Shown: positions 50,163-61,599 of the stretch, piece after piece
How positions within the stretch are numbered: position 1 is the first letter of the stretch
Layout: the number at the start of each line of letters is the position of its first letter
Assembly: GCA_018398805.1 (NCBI GenBank)
Contig: JAGFBZ010000184.1
Span: 420,073-484,072, forward strand
Direction: 5' to 3'
DNA length: 64,000 nucleotides
DNA from: Hirundichthys speculiger
Taxonomy: Eukaryota > Chordata > Actinopteri > Beloniformes > Exocoetidae
Made by a program: the position numbers and the translations under genes
Notes under the pieces: model-generated
The model's input: the letters and a program-made list of their open reading frames with translations, nothing else
Told to the model about the DNA's origin: nothing
Databases searched by the model: none

Positions 50163-51344
50163 CAGATGGAGACATTACTCAAGACATCTGTAATGTGTAC
50201 ACACCAACAAAGAAAACAAACATAAGATTTTGCCAGCGGATATAAACTGCTGCTGTGCTCATCCCTCCACGTTGTCTCTCCATTTCCCCCTGAACCTCTT
50301 TTCCCTTTTCTTGGCTGCATTTTTGTCCTCAAGCTTTTAACTTTTCGTCCACAAGCGAGTGCAGAGAAAACTCCTAAAATTCTAAAATAATCAACACATA
50401 AAAGCCCCTCCATATGAACTATGAATAGCCATTTACATTGACTTTTCATTTGAAACCGAGCGCAGCGTCGCAAAAGCAACCATTTGCACTCGCGTGTCTG
50501 TGTGTGTGAGTGAGCATTGTTTCAGGGAGATTATGAGTATTTACTTACAACATCATTTGTGCTTGTGTCTATGCATGCATGTGAAAAGAAATGTGTGTCA
50601 AACATAAAGTATGTGTTAATCTTTTGCATGCGCTGGGTCCGTGCGCGTGTGCCTGTCAGTGATGTGCAGGGCAGCGGTTTGGCAGTGGTCTGACATTTCC
50701 TGCTCTGACATCTTGTCTCAGTTCATCTCCCCTGCCAGGGAATGGACGGAAGCCCTGGAGGGACACACTAGCACCAGCGACGCAAACTTGTCTTTTTGTC
50801 AGCATCACTGAAGAGCTCTACAGTACATTAGTCACAGACACACATTCACACAAATGCGCACATACGTAAGTTTGTTTTTTTTTTTTTTCATACGCCTCCT
50901 TTTTTGATATGAAATGACACAGTGACTGTGAAGTGCAGTCTGTCAGCTTTCATTTGCAACACTTTCACAATGAATTTGATGAACAGCTTAAGAACTAAAG
51001 CAGTTTCTTCCCACACGTTATGCTTACTGAACATTTAACAAATCAAACAGTATTTTGATTCGCTGAGCTTTGATTCATCTAGATTTTTTTGCTGTCAGTT
51101 GCTAAGTTTGTTGAGATATTGATGCAAAAAAAAGACAAAAAAAAATACATATCACTGTCCTTCTCTACAGAAATCATGACTGTTACTGGTAACTGAAGGA
51201 TGGCTACAAACTTTGCTGAGATTAATTTCATGTGCAAACCATTGCATTTTTTTAATACCAAATTAAATCGTTCCCAATAAAACAGCATACTGAGACATGA
51301 CACATGTAAATGTTTATTCAGGTATGCATAAATGTTACCTGTGA

Positions 51345-51478
51345 TGTAGGACCAAGGAGGTGCAGTGGTAGAGCTGCAGGCGGTCCGGGTTTGAATCCAG
51401 TGTAAAACTTGTGCCAAATCAATCTTGTGGATCACTCTTCAATGGAAACAGGAAGCAGCTAAAAAGGAAGCTCTAGGT
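51345..51478 (+). repeat. tRNA-derived SINE copy (plus)
   Basis: Head 'GGTGCAGTGGTAGAGCTGC' with B box 'GGGTTTGAATCC', then 'GTGTAAAACTTGTGCCAAAT' and 'GGAAACAGGAAGCAGCTAAA'. It is the same family as the copies at 54968-55135 and 5962-6105. A hAT MITE begins within a few bases of its 3' end. Confidence 0.65.
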
Positions 51479-51859
51479 CAGCGATTCCCAAAGTGTGGAC
51501 CGTGGCCCCCTGGTGGGCCGTCGCGGTACTGACGGGCCGTGAGAGGTCATTAAAATTAAACAAATATGTTTTAAATCCTCGAACTTTTTAAAATATGTTT
51601 TTAATTACTGTAAAATATTCATGACATGATTAAAAAAACACATTAAGAAGTAACAAAACAAACCATTTAAGTGTTATTCTACTGTCATCTTAACTGAATA
51701 TGACAAGAGTCACCTTATTTGTTGACCCCTTACATTAATGTCAGAACATAGCTTCTAGTCCTGGATGTTGATCATAGTTGTGATTAAAGTTTTGGTGGGC
51801 CGCGAAGATTTTTTACATTTCAAATTGGGCCTTGGTGTTCTGAAGTTTGGGAATGGCTG
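51479..51859. mobile_element. Non-autonomous hAT MITE (381 bp)
   Basis: The left end is CAGCGATTCCCAAAGTGTGG. The reverse complement of the right end is CAGCCATTCCCAAACTTCAG. Both have the CAG-(N)-TTCCCAAA style of Charlie/Tip100-like hAT elements. Flanking octamers CTCTAGGT (51471-51478) and CTCTGGGG (51860-51867) match at 6 of 8 positions, fitting a decayed 8-bp target duplication. The interior mentions GGCCCCCTGGTGGGCCGT-like sequence typical of such MITEs. No coding capacity. Confidence 0.8.
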
Positions 51860-51867
51860 CTCTGGGG

Positions 51868-54800
51868 TTTATTAAAACCTACTGCTCTTCCTTTCAAACA
51901 GAAATGACACACTTTTGGTGAAAAAAGGTCTTTGAGGTAAAAAAAAACAAAACATTTGGAGGAACCAGGAACCAGGACACCCCCCCCCCCCAAAAAAAAA
52001 AAAAAAAAAAAATTAAAAATTAAAAAACAAAAATAAAAAAAGGTTTTTAGGAACCTCTACGGGCCGACAAACTTAACTGAGCGGCCCCAGAAAACATCTG
52101 GGTGGGAGCAGCGGTGGTGTTGAGCTGACTGGACAACACTCTGGGCAGGAGATGACATCATTCAGCTGCCTTATGTCCACTTCCCCGACGAGTCGTCTCT
52201 CAGCAACCAGCTCTGTCACCGTAAGTGGAGACATCTGAAAGGACCGAGAAGGAGGTCAGCCCCGTTAAACTTCTAGTCAGTGGAAACGCAGCTCAGCTTT
52301 CCCATAGTCATGGTGGGCCATCTGAACAGATTTTAAAAAGTACTAGAATTACCAGCAGAAATCCTTTAAGCAGCACAGCATCCAAACTGGCATTGTAAAA
52401 TCTTTTTTTTTTCTTCTAAACACCAAAAAGCTAAGTAGAAAAACACAACATTTGAATCCTGACCAAATGGCAACTCCCTTATAGGCAACCGGGAAACGTC
52501 AGCAGTCATCACTTCCATATCGGCTTTGCATCCATCTGTTGCGTCATCTGTGTCCTTCGCTTCAAATAAGCACAGCCGACTAGTATAGGTTTTGACTTTT
52601 TAATTCATTGTAGTCTAAAACTGCTAGCTTGCGTAATTACTTTATAGATAGCCCAGAGGGTAATGTAAGAAAATCTGGTTTAAAAGTCACCAAGATGGCA
52701 GAAGTGGCTCGTAAGATTGAGTTTGAATTCACTGAATGTCAAAGTAAAATTGACAAACAGTCATCAAGATGCACATGTCTGCAAAACGTAGAATGCAACA
52801 ATTCAAACAACTATTCAGGTAATAGTTTTTGAAGTGTTTAACTTATGTGGAGCTAAAAGGTTCAAACATCCAAAAGTCAACTTCTTGGGTCTACAACGTC
52901 TTTAGTATTTTATAGTCATCCATTATATAGTTCAATAGATACATCAATATGGATTAGAGCAGCGGTCTAACAAACCAACAAACCAATCTCAAAGCCACAC
53001 TGTGCATGTCAACAATATGGAATCACTTACTGATGATTCCAAAAACATTATGGGAATCATGGTGTTTTTCATTCATGTTGGCGAAGTTGCTTTTGGTGTT
53101 GAGATTACAGACTACGGCCATCTCAAAAGACCTGCCATCTTCAGTACCCCAGGCTATAACACTTTAACTTCTGTTTCCTGATCTCCCAAGTCTCCAACAA
53201 TCTTTACGAGTCTCAGGAGAACCTTGACATTTCTAAATGAAAATGCTCTTTTTTTGCAGCGCTGCAACAGCTGACGATTTATGACAAAGAGGTCACGGTG
53301 AAGTTTTAGCTGCTGTCAAGCGGCATAATGATGTTTTGATATAAAGATGATTGGTGAGGCTCCATGCGCGGCATTGTGTCTATGCGTTTGTATGATTGGG
53401 TGATTTAAGGTGGACACTTGAGATGCTTACTTGTCATTGTCTGTTGTTCAGCTCTTTAATACTAGTGCTGCTTTTTAATTTGATTTTTCATTTCAACGTG
53501 ACGTTTAACACTCCCTTCAGCCAGCTCCTCTGTGTCTTCTGTATGTTTGGCTGTTTGTTTGCTTTGGTTACGGATCTATCCGTCTTGCCTCCGCTGTCCT
53601 ATCCTTGTTTTTTCTGTCCATCTCTTCATAGCTGTGTTTTGCGCTTGATCATTCTTTTTGAGTATTTGTCCTCAAGCTGTCATTCTTCTCTCTGTCAGTT
53701 TCAACAAGTAATCATTTTACTTCTTCTGCTTTTTCTTCCTTTTCTCTCTCTCCCTCTCTCTCTACATTTCTGAACTCACATGCTCACCAACAACACCCCC
53801 ATTCCAGTCACTGGTGACAGGCATATAGTTTGCTATAGTTTCTATTAGGGGATCATTGCATGCTTGAGGGCCCCCACAGATTGGTTACATTTTGATCGGC
53901 AGAGCATTAGTGGGCCCCATCGAAGGGCCCCATCATCATCAGTGTGTCTGCCATCTTCCGGCGGTGATCTATGATTCGGCCATCAGACATACATAAATCA
54001 GAGCGCTAAAAGGATTTCTTCTCTACCCCTCAACCCCCCCACCCCCGTTAAATTTATGCTGCCGTAAAAGAAAGGAAAATTAGTCATAGAGGTCCCCCCA
54101 CAACCCCATCCCTTTTCACTTTCCCTTTGTTGCTCTCTATGCGATGTGTAGCAGTTAAAAAAAAAGGAAAGATGGGGTGAACAATCGCATGCGGTGCCCA
54201 TCATCGTCTCCTCTCTTCCCTCCCCCCACCCCTCTTCTCTCTAATATCATCATTATCAGAATCGTAAAGCGAAAAATAACATGCCAGAGGGGGAAAAAAA
54301 AGAAGAAGAAGAAACAGGGTTTGGAGAAGGGTAAGTATATTCCCTCCAACCCTTTAATCCCTCTTCTTCCCTCATCCTCTCTCCAATCATCTCGCTGTCA
54401 CTAGCGCACACACACTTGAATATGAGAGGGGTTAATAATTTCTGAATATCCATACATGCGCCATGCTCATTCACGGCTGCGTGTGTGTGGCTGTTGGCAG
54501 AGATTTTGTTTTTGTTTTGTAATGCGCATGTGCTTTGAAACTGTACGGTGTATGTGTTTGTGTGCCTTCACTGTTGAATGCAAATCAGTGAGTCGCCCAA
54601 GCAGAACGCCTTTCAAATCCCATCGCCACTCTGCTCTGTCCTTCCACTCCCAGAATGCAATGCAGCCAGGCAGGCAGGTACAGAGTATGGGCAGTGTGTT
54701 GTTGTGGGTGACTGGTTATGTTATTGGCCCACAATTTTCTTATTAACTTCCTTTCTCCCTTACTACCATGGCAGTCACTCAGCGTGAGGTTTGTCCGTCT

Positions 54801-54967
54801 GCCACTAAGTATTCGTGTGTGTAAATGTGTCTGCTTGTCCATCAGTTCATCTGTGTCCTGGTCTGGTCTTTTTATGACTCTACTGCTTTTACCCCTGAGT
54901 TTCTGTTTGCAGGGTCCTTCTGTCTCCATGTGGTGTACGTGTTAGTGGACCAACTCATGTACTTAGT
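51868..54967. other. Non-coding stretch, no gene seen
   Basis: Holds a C-run plus A-run (51980-52010) and GC-richer DNA at 52060-52330 that may be an unclassified repeat. The rest is mixed. The 125-codon plus-strand frame at about 53396-53773 is Leu/Phe/Ser-rich from pyrimidine-rich DNA and looks spurious. The block 53830-54000 is listed as a possible conserved element. Confidence 0.5.
53830..54000. promoter_or_regulatory. Candidate conserved non-coding element
   Basis: Non-repetitive block with AGATTGGTTACATTTTGATC, a repeated GGGCCCCATC(A/G) (twice within about 30 bases) and TGATCTATGATTCGGCCATC. No coding frame. Texture-based inference only. Confidence 0.22.
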
Positions 54968-55135
54968 ATACAGTGGCTTAGTGGTGGTGCTGTTGCCCCC
55001 CCAAATGGGAGGTCCTGGGTTCAAATTTGAGTTGTCTCAAGAAGAGTGTCTGGTGTAAAACTTGTGCCAAACTTATCATGCAGATCGGTTTGCTGTGGTG
55101 ATTCCAAACAGGGACCAGCTAAAATAGATGTTTAT
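54968..55135 (+). repeat. tRNA-derived SINE copy (plus)
   Basis: Head 'CAGTGGCTTAGTGGTGGTGC', B box 'GGGTTCAAATTTG', then 'GTCTGGTGTAAAACTTGTGC', 'CATGCAGATCGG' and 'TGTGGTGATTCCAAACAGGG', ending in 'ACCAGCTAAAATAG'. It is the fullest of the three copies of this family in the window. Confidence 0.7.
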
Positions 55136-55605
55136 TTATTTTTTTTAAGTCCTCTGATACCAGTACTTCAATACTGTAGTGTTTAACCTAATGAATTTAG
55201 AGACAATTAACTCAAAGAGAAACCAATTTATTTGCACAAGATTTCCAGTAATTCATCTGCATCGGGCTATTTGTCAATTTCTTTTTTACAGTATACACAC
55301 AAAATATACAATGACATTATATTATTAAATAGAAATGTTAAAACATTTGGCTTTACTTGTTCTTAATCTGAAAAAAAGCTTGGTCAATACAGTGCACATC
55401 AACAAGAAACAAGAATGGTATTCGAGCCACATTAATAAGGTACTTTTTAACACCTTAAACTATATTCACCCACTCACTCTTGCACTGATATTTCACTTCT
55501 GATTATAAAGATGCATGCTTTTTCAATCACACAGACTGATGAACACACTGGGAACAATTAGGGGTTCAGAACATCATCCAAGGGCACTTTAGGATGCAGA
55601 CTGGA

Positions 55606-55610
<5 letters not shown>

Positions 55611-55682
<72 letters not shown>
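55611..55682. repeat. (TA)n microsatellite
   Basis: About 36 TA units, running straight into copy 2 of the TIR element. Confidence 0.95.
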
Positions 55683-55686
<4 letters not shown>

Positions 55687-56334
55687 GGTTAACAAGTTAA
55701 CACGTTATTATCGCATTAACTCATTAATTTAATAACGCCAACATTTATTTTATTGCACATTAACGCATGTTGCTCACATGCTTTTGTTTTAAAACCTGGC
55801 TGCTGCGGAACGGAAGAGAATTGATGGAAAAACATGCGGAAAAGCTAAAACAGACATGGAGAGCAGTAAAATTACAAAACTTGAACATGGACATTTTCAT
55901 TTTAAAGTTCTCCCAGACGACTGTTTCGACAGTAACAAGGTTATTTCTAACAACTGCCAAGTTAAACTCCCTGTTAAAAGTTTCTGCTGTTACCTCAGAA
56001 ATTGCCTGTTTTAATGTTCTGATTGTGGCTCAGGATTTGGTTGGTCGAGTTTTTTTATTTTTCTTAAAAAAAAAAAAAAACAGGATGACATTTATGCCCT
56101 GGCAGTGGCAATAAGCTTTATTTTATTTTACATTTTTGTAAGTGCTGATGTTAATAGGGTTTGAACAACAAATGTTATGGCGCTTTTGTTCATATGGGAG
56201 CAGAACATTTAAATAAAAGCGACCTTTACACAACTTTTGAATTCATTATTTGATTTTGGGTATACAATGTGATCAGTTGTGATTAATCAGGAAAATGATG
56301 CGATTGATCACAATTAAAAATGTTAATCGTTGCC
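55683..56334 (-). mobile_element. TIR element at TA microsatellite, copy 2 (inverted)
   Basis: Opposite orientation to copy 1: starts TTAGGGTTAACAAGTTAACA and ends 'ATGTTAATCGTTGCC', the reverse complement of the start of copy 1. The shared interior includes 'TGCTGCGGAACGG', 'GTTAAACTCCCTGTTAAAAG' and 'GGCAGTGGCAATAAGCTTTA'. It is shorter than copy 1 (about 650 versus 1030 bp), so one copy has an internal deletion or insertion. The 115-codon frame inside gives no transposase motif. Confidence 0.6.
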
Positions 56335-59019
56335 TCAAAACTCAGCAGCATTTAGTGACCTCTGTAAAGTACACTGAACATTTGTGGAGATGGGATCCAA
56401 GCTCTTACAAAAGATCACAACCTTAATGGTAAAAATATGCAGTGAATTTGTGTTTGTGTATGTTTGCGTATGTATGCATTAGAAATAGATCTTCAAATCT
56501 TAAAATCCAGATAGCTTAACAAGCTCCCACTTAAAACTATGCAATCATTTGACTTAAAACCATGTGTCTGTCCTTTTCTGTATTTGTCCATGAGCTCCTT
56601 TTTTTTCTATACAAGAGGAGAGTGACAGGCAGAGTGACTGGCTGACATAGAGACCGACAGGTTTACTGCAGTCTGGTTATAAAATGACAACTGATCAGAT
56701 GTATGTTTTTGTGTAATAAAAAAAGAAAAAAAAACAGCAAAAAACTACGATAAAAACAATTACAGAACACACAGCTGAATAGAGATCAGTAGTTAAGTGT
56801 CTTCAGTGGCGTCTGGAAAGCTTTTTTTTTCTTTTTTTAATAAAAGAACAGTAATTATTTTCAAAACATTGGCATTCACTGCTGCTCTACCCATCCTGCA
56901 AGTTCTATAAAATGAACGCAATGCAGCAAATCAGTATATAACACTTGTATAATGAGTAATGATGTTTGTTCTTTAGTGACAGTTTGGTGAAATCAATAAT
57001 TTTCTCTGTATCATTTTGAGTCATCAATGACAATCTAGAAAGGCAACGTGTCTTTTTATGTTCACAGAGCACCGGGCGACTATTCACCCTTCTTTATCCT
57101 TGTTGCACAGCTTAAACTGAGAAACCCAATCACTGAAAATACCATCTAATATGCAATACTCTGCCCAATAACACATTTTATTTCTTTTAGGGGTCGGCGC
57201 AGCGGATCATCCATTTCGAGCTTACCCTGTCTTCTGCATCTCTTTCTGTCACTCCAACCAACTGCATTACCTTTTGACAAAGCCTTTAGAAATGATGGTT
57301 AATTTTCCACCTAAGTTATGCTGTGGTTTTAACTGTAATCATCCATTTGCAGTAGCTGTTTTCTGTTATGGTAAAATTGGCACCTTAAGGTCCATGAGGT
57401 CAACGAGACCTTTTATGTCCTGAATATGTGAGTGTCATCTGTCTCTGATACTATCTTTGGTGTGGGATATCGCCATCTTTGATATTGTAGTCTCCATACT
57501 CGTCTGGAGTTAGGACACGTCTCCATCAGGATTATATCTCAACATTCATTTATTTTTCAGACATTTTTAAAAACCATTGTGTCTTGATGTCTCGTTGTCA
57601 TTTCTTGCAATCGCCTGCTGAGGTCCGGATCTGACCCCTTTTGCATGCAAAGGGAGAGTAAATTCATTGAAATCCTGTTATTTAAGGTTGATTGTTGATC
57701 TTACTCACAATCCTTAGTCTTTTAGAGGCTAAAACAGAGACAATACATTTTTCCACCGCATTTTCCTATACTGTCGTGTAATTTGTCATTGGCATATTCA
57801 GTGTTCACCTGATGGGTACAGGTTCAGAGTAGAAACCTGCAAGAAAATTAGAAAAAAAAAAGTCTTCTGTCACCATCATTGCTGGAAGCCAGCAAAGAAA
57901 AGCAATCTGTTTGATTCGAATTTCTAGGTATCAAAATCTAACATTGTTTTTCGACTCTGCTGTTTTTGAATTACATGGTATTTGGGAACAGGTGAGATGA
58001 AGAAACAGTGAAATTGCTCATTTCTGGTGAAAAGCTTCTTTAGTTGCATGTTAGCCTGTGCCTTTATTCCAGTGTCTTTTCTATATATGCCTAGTTTTTG
58101 CCATGCCTGGTTAAGTAATAAGATACAAGTTGTTCACTTTTGTGACTGCAATTTTACTTTACCTAGGAAAGAGTGCAAAAGAACAGTGTTAACTCATGTC
58201 AACACTCTTAGAATCAAGACAAGGAGAATGACACAGCGAGAGGGAAAAGGCAGCTTCTTGACTACTTGTAGTAATCCTGTCTTTGTATGACGCTAATCAT
58301 ATGTAAATCCGCGTTGTAAAGTGATTTGGTGTTCCTCGTGTGAAATAATTATACAGTCTGTGCTGATGGAGGAAAACCTCTTCAGTTTCATTTGGTTTAT
58401 AGCCATCCTGTTGTCACTGCAGAGGATGCTGGTGTCTTAATCTACCAGACCTGCTTGTTTACCAACAACAAGAGAATAATGTGATTGTTATTGTCAGACA
58501 CATGTATTGTTCATTTTACTCAATCAGGTTTGGGAAGGTTACTTTGAAGGCAGTTCATAGCAGAATACTAATTATGTATTTAATACCAGCTTATTTTAAC
58601 TCCACTTTCTGATTACTTTTCCACGTACTTTGGGACCATTCTTTCATCTTCGCGGCAAATGGATATTTATCTTAGCATATTCCATAATAAAAATTTAAGT
58701 GAATCAAACTGTGAATGAATACTCATCCAGTTTATATTATATGGTATTTATTTAGTGACTCAAAGCTTTGAAACTGAATTTTATATAATATATTACAGGA
58801 ACTTTTTTAAACCATATTCTTCAAAAAATGGTTTTATTATGCCTCATTAACCTTAAATGTACATAATGACTTTATTTCAAACAAAGTGGAGCATCCATTT
58901 AAAAGGCTGCTGTCCCATTTGAGTATCAGTTACCCATCACCAGTCTCTTTGTGATCCTGGTAAGTGGTGCCTGCTGTATAGCTATGTGTAATAGAGATGT
59001 TTTGTGTGTTTGTGTTCGG
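56335..59019. other. Non-coding stretch with one LINE scrap, no gene seen
   Basis: AT-rich non-coding DNA with short A- and T-runs. Only the RTE fragment at 57185-57276 is recognised. The 87-codon frame at about 58027-58290 has no domain. Confidence 0.5.
57185..57276 (-). repeat. RTE-type LINE fragment, reverse
   Basis: TTAGGGGTCGGCGCAGCGGA, followed by 'TCATCC', 'CTGTCTTCTGCATCTCTTTC' and 'TGTCACTCCAACCAACTGCA'. This is the minus-strand reading of the 3' part of a teleost RTE-like LINE, probably the same family as the endonuclease fragment at 59020-59646. Confidence 0.55.
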
Positions 59020-59646
59020 CTGTTACTGGGCAACTGTTGGTCAAAGAAGGAGAGAATGAAGACTTGTCCATAGACAGAGAGAGAAGAGGAAAAGCAAGAG
59101 ACTAGGGCTTAGTTAAATGAGGCCTTCAGACTTGGAGTGTTGGGACAATGACAGGAAAAGCTAGAGACATCAATGACATGATGCAGACGAGGAAGGTGGA
59201 TATTTTGTGTGTTCAGGAGACCAGCTGTAAAAGGTAGTAAGGCTAGAAGTTTAGGAGCAGGCTTATGGAGTTGGAGTTATCTTGAAGGAAGAGTTTATTA
59301 GGGAGGTTCTGGAGTTGAAATAAAAAACATCAGATAGAATGATGAGATGGAAGCTAAAGTCTGAAGGGGTGAAGTTTAATGTTGTTAGTGGTTATGCCCC
59401 ACAGGTAGGATGTGAGTTTGAAGAGAAAGTAAAATTCTGGAGTGAAGTGGATGAAATGATGCAGAATATCCCAACAGATGAAAGAGTGATGAATGGTGCA
59501 GACTTGGTGGTTAGGTGGTTAGGTTGGAAGGCAACAAAGGTAACGAGGAAGTGATGGGCAAGCTTGATATTCAACATAGGAACGCAGAAGGTCAGATAGT
59601 GGTAGACTTTGCCACCACCATGCCTAAGGATAGGAATGGCTGTAGT
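59020..59646 (+). pseudogene. RTE-type LINE endonuclease fragment
   Basis: The plus-strand translation gives 'MTGKARDINDMMQTRKVDIL' then 'CVQETSC' (about 59149-59230), the start of an apurinic-endonuclease-like domain with the Q-E-T metal-binding motif. It continues 'KLKSEGVKFNVVSGYAPQVG' (about 59350-59410), 'EVDEMMQNIPTDERV' (about 59447) and 'GNKGNEEVMGKLDIQHRNAE' (about 59527-59590). Stops and shifts in the 59235-59335 part disable it. In live elements this domain nicks DNA to prime retroposition. The sequence stops at 59646 exactly where the hAT element begins, so the rest may resume beyond the window. Confidence 0.8.
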
Positions 59647-59969
59647 CAGACCCGTCGCAAGGGGGGGGTGAAGGGGGCGGTCGCCCAGGGCCCCGCGCTG
59701 TGACGTACCTATGACGGGCCTCACACTTGACCAATGAGTTTTGTTTATCTAATAATTTCATATGGTCATTAGAAGGCTAAGACATTAATGTCTTTAAAAT
59801 AAAACCCTTCAATTTCATTTCAGTATACATAAAGGTTGTTTTACACAAAATAAAGTATATAAATATTCTTCAATAAAGTATAGTTCCTCAAACGTTGCTT
59901 AATGATGTAGGTACGTAAGCAATGCGTCGGTTCTCTTGCAGCAGGCGCCAACACCAGACTGAGGGGATA

Positions 59970-60267
59970 ATGTCGGCAGCCAGCCGCAAGCGAGACTGCG
60001 GTCGAAAATTTCAGTCAGGCGCTGAGAAACGTAAGAAACTGAAAAATAAAGAGGAGTTCAGCAAGACACTTCATGGGTCTCTGGATAGATTTGTGAGCCA
60101 TTCTCGGGATGTGGCCGAGCAACAGCAGACAGATTGTGGAAATGACGTTGCCAAGGAGACCACAGACATCAATGCTAATGTAATTAGCACTGATCATGAC
60201 AGTGATGATTTTGAGCCAACAACATTGCCATTTGAGGGATGTATCGAAATGGAGGAGGATATTCCAG
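59970..60267 (+). CDS. hAT transposase, 5' exon (N-terminal basic region)
   Basis: Encodes about 99 residues beginning 'MSAASRKRDCGRKFQSGAEK' and continuing 'RKKLKNKEEFSKTLHGSLDR', the lysine/arginine-rich head usual for TTF-type hAT transposases, probably a nuclear-localisation segment. An acidic, DD/E-rich tail follows. An in-frame ATG at 59922 would add 16 residues; I prefer 59970 because the extra residues fit no family start, and a CTTGCAG acceptor-like sequence lies between the two ATGs. The exon ends ATTCCAG/GTTAGA at 60267, leaving one base of the next codon. Joining it to the acceptor at 61664 (or the one at 60358) restores 'EEDIP-G-YQASS' in frame. Splicing is inferred, not observed. 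Confidence 0.65.
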
Positions 60268-60358
60268 GTTAGACACAATACAATACATATTCAAGGTTAG
60301 ACACAAATTGAGTCTTCGTGTGCAAACTACTAAAGTCGGTCAGTACCTCTCTTGACAG

Positions 60359-60466
60359 GCTACCAAGCAAGTAGTGCTAGCACTACCGAAGGCGAGTTAA
60401 CGACCACTGATGCGAGTCCATTACCTCAGCACGTCTCAGGACAGAGAGGAGATTTGAGCGATCCAG
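60359..60466 (+). other. Duplicated transposase exon segment (36 codons)
   Basis: Nearly identical to the first part of the large exon (61665-61766). Both are preceded by CCTCTCTTGACAG and encode 'GYQASSA..TTE.ELTTT.AS' and '.PQHVSGQ.GDLSDP'. In this copy the sequence after 'GATCCAG' is GTACTTAG, a splice-donor-like change that also creates an in-frame TAG. The large exon has GCACTTGG there and reads on. The unit is 108 bases, with both ends in the same phase, so including it as an extra exon would keep the frame and repeat 36 residues. The duplication extends into intron DNA, roughly 60276-60488 against 60489-61791 minus the hAT insert. It could be a cryptic or alternative exon, or inert. 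Confidence 0.6.
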
Positions 60467-60535
60467 GTACTTAGCCTGAACAACTTACAATACAGTAGCA
60501 TATATATTTTTTAATGATCGTTGATTGGTGCCATT

Positions 60536-61599
60536 CAGGGTTTCCGTTGTCCGGTAATGGCCGGACTTTGTCTGGTAAAATATGCCGAAGTCCGGTATTT
60601 TATAATCTCTCCGGTCAAAATGTCCGGTGAAAATACTCCTCCCAAGCACAATTTCAGTTGTAATAAAATGGGTAATTTCCACATCATTTTATGAAAAAAC
60701 ATATACTTTTTTTTTTACGAATGAGTAGTGTGTGAGGACGAGTCGGCTCCAGCCACAGCCCCACTCATTGATGCCGCAAGTGCGCGCAGTGATGTGGTCT
60801 CTGTAATGACAGCGCTCCGCGGTTATGGAGGCTTGAACTTCTCAACGGCCTGTGAAGTTCTCATCAGGGATTTCAGTGAAATCTACCCCGAGTAGGCTCA
60901 ACTGGCCAAGATATCCTGCGTGATCCCTGTCTCCAGTGTGCCAGCAGAGAGAGGTTTCTCTCTGCAGAACCGAATTAAAACAGCGCAGCGGAGTCGCCTG
61001 GGGGAGGACAAAGTCAAAGACTGATGCGCATTGCAAGTTGTGGCGAGAGACACTTTTGATTTTGATTCAGCAGCTGCTCACTTCAGTGCTGCGAAAATGC
61101 GTGAAAAGTAAACTGTCACCACCAGAACTAGGTGAAGGGATTTCCCCTGTTTGTTTTCAGTTTTTATTTCAAACGCATATAGCAAACGGACATTATTTTA
61201 TTTCAAGTTGGCAGCATGGCCACGTTATTAAAATGTTATTTGCCACTCCAGATGTGTTTTTTATTTGTTTGCAAATTGTTTTATCTTAGAGTATATAGGC
61301 CTTCATCTTTTTATGTTCATTCATGTGTCAGAAGAGTGCAAGCTTCTGCAATATTTATTTATTTTTTGAAGTTATCCTCGTGAGTCAATTGACAGGACGT
61401 ATTTTATCTGAAATAGCCTGTTTTTCAATAAAAATACTATTAAATGACTTGCATTGATATCGTACTACTGCATATGATTTATTTTTAACCTCAATAAATT
61501 CATATAGCCAATGTGACCTGAATTTTAAACATTTGTCCGGTAAATTGAAAACCTGCCGGTCACATTGTCCGGTGCCAATTTTTTCTAGTGGAAACACTG
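60536..61599 (+). mobile_element. Second, internally deleted hAT element (1064 bp) in the intron
   Basis: Bounded by inverted termini CAGGGTTTCCGTTGTCCGG and (reverse complement of the right end) CAGTGTTTCCACTAGAAAAA. It is flanked by a perfect 8-bp target duplication GTGCCATT (60528-60535 and 61600-61607), diagnostic of hAT. Subterminal copies of (T)GTCCGGT or close variants occur about five times within the first 100 bases and three times in the last 60, probably transposase-binding sites. Only the C-terminus of its own transposase remains (60764-61111). Its TIR and remnant differ from the surrounding Tip100-like element, so it came from another hAT family. Confidence 0.9.
60764..61111 (+). 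pseudogene. hAT transposase C-terminal remnant
   Basis: One frame reads 'GGLNFSTACEVLIRDFSEIY' and, after a TAG at 60893-60895, 'CVIPVSSVPAERGFSLQNRI', 'KTAQRSRLGEDKVKD', a TGA at 61022-61024 and 'DFDSAAAHFSAAKMREK' before the final TAA at 61109-61111. The AERGFS block is the hAT dimerisation region that carries the last catalytic acidic residue (codon 60947-60949), still a glutamate. The catalytic aspartates and DNA-binding finger are gone. Two in-frame stops confirm that it is dead. It looks closer to ZNF862-type hAT C-termini than to the transposase that surrounds it. Confidence 0.75.

Larger units (their letters stand above)
49031..51344. other. Non-coding stretch, no gene seen
   Basis: Contains a T-run (49287-49302), a TG tract (49843-49868) and a GA tract (50103-50159). 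The 49440-49640 section is GC-richer and has open frames of 55-80 codons in several readings but none with a recognisable domain. The 50600-50820 part is CA/TG-poor and non-repetitive. Confidence 0.5.

Noticed and set aside
49985..50479. 164-codon minus-strand frame
   Set aside because: The Ser-Leu run comes from the (GA)n microsatellite; the rest has no domain.
53396..53773. 125-codon Leu/Phe-rich frame resembling a membrane protein
   Set aside because: Hydrophobicity arises from T/C-rich DNA; no start context, family motif or neighbouring exon.
55767..56114. 115-codon frame in copy 2 as a transposase
   Set aside because: No catalytic or DNA-binding motif; copy 1 does not keep the same frame over its length.
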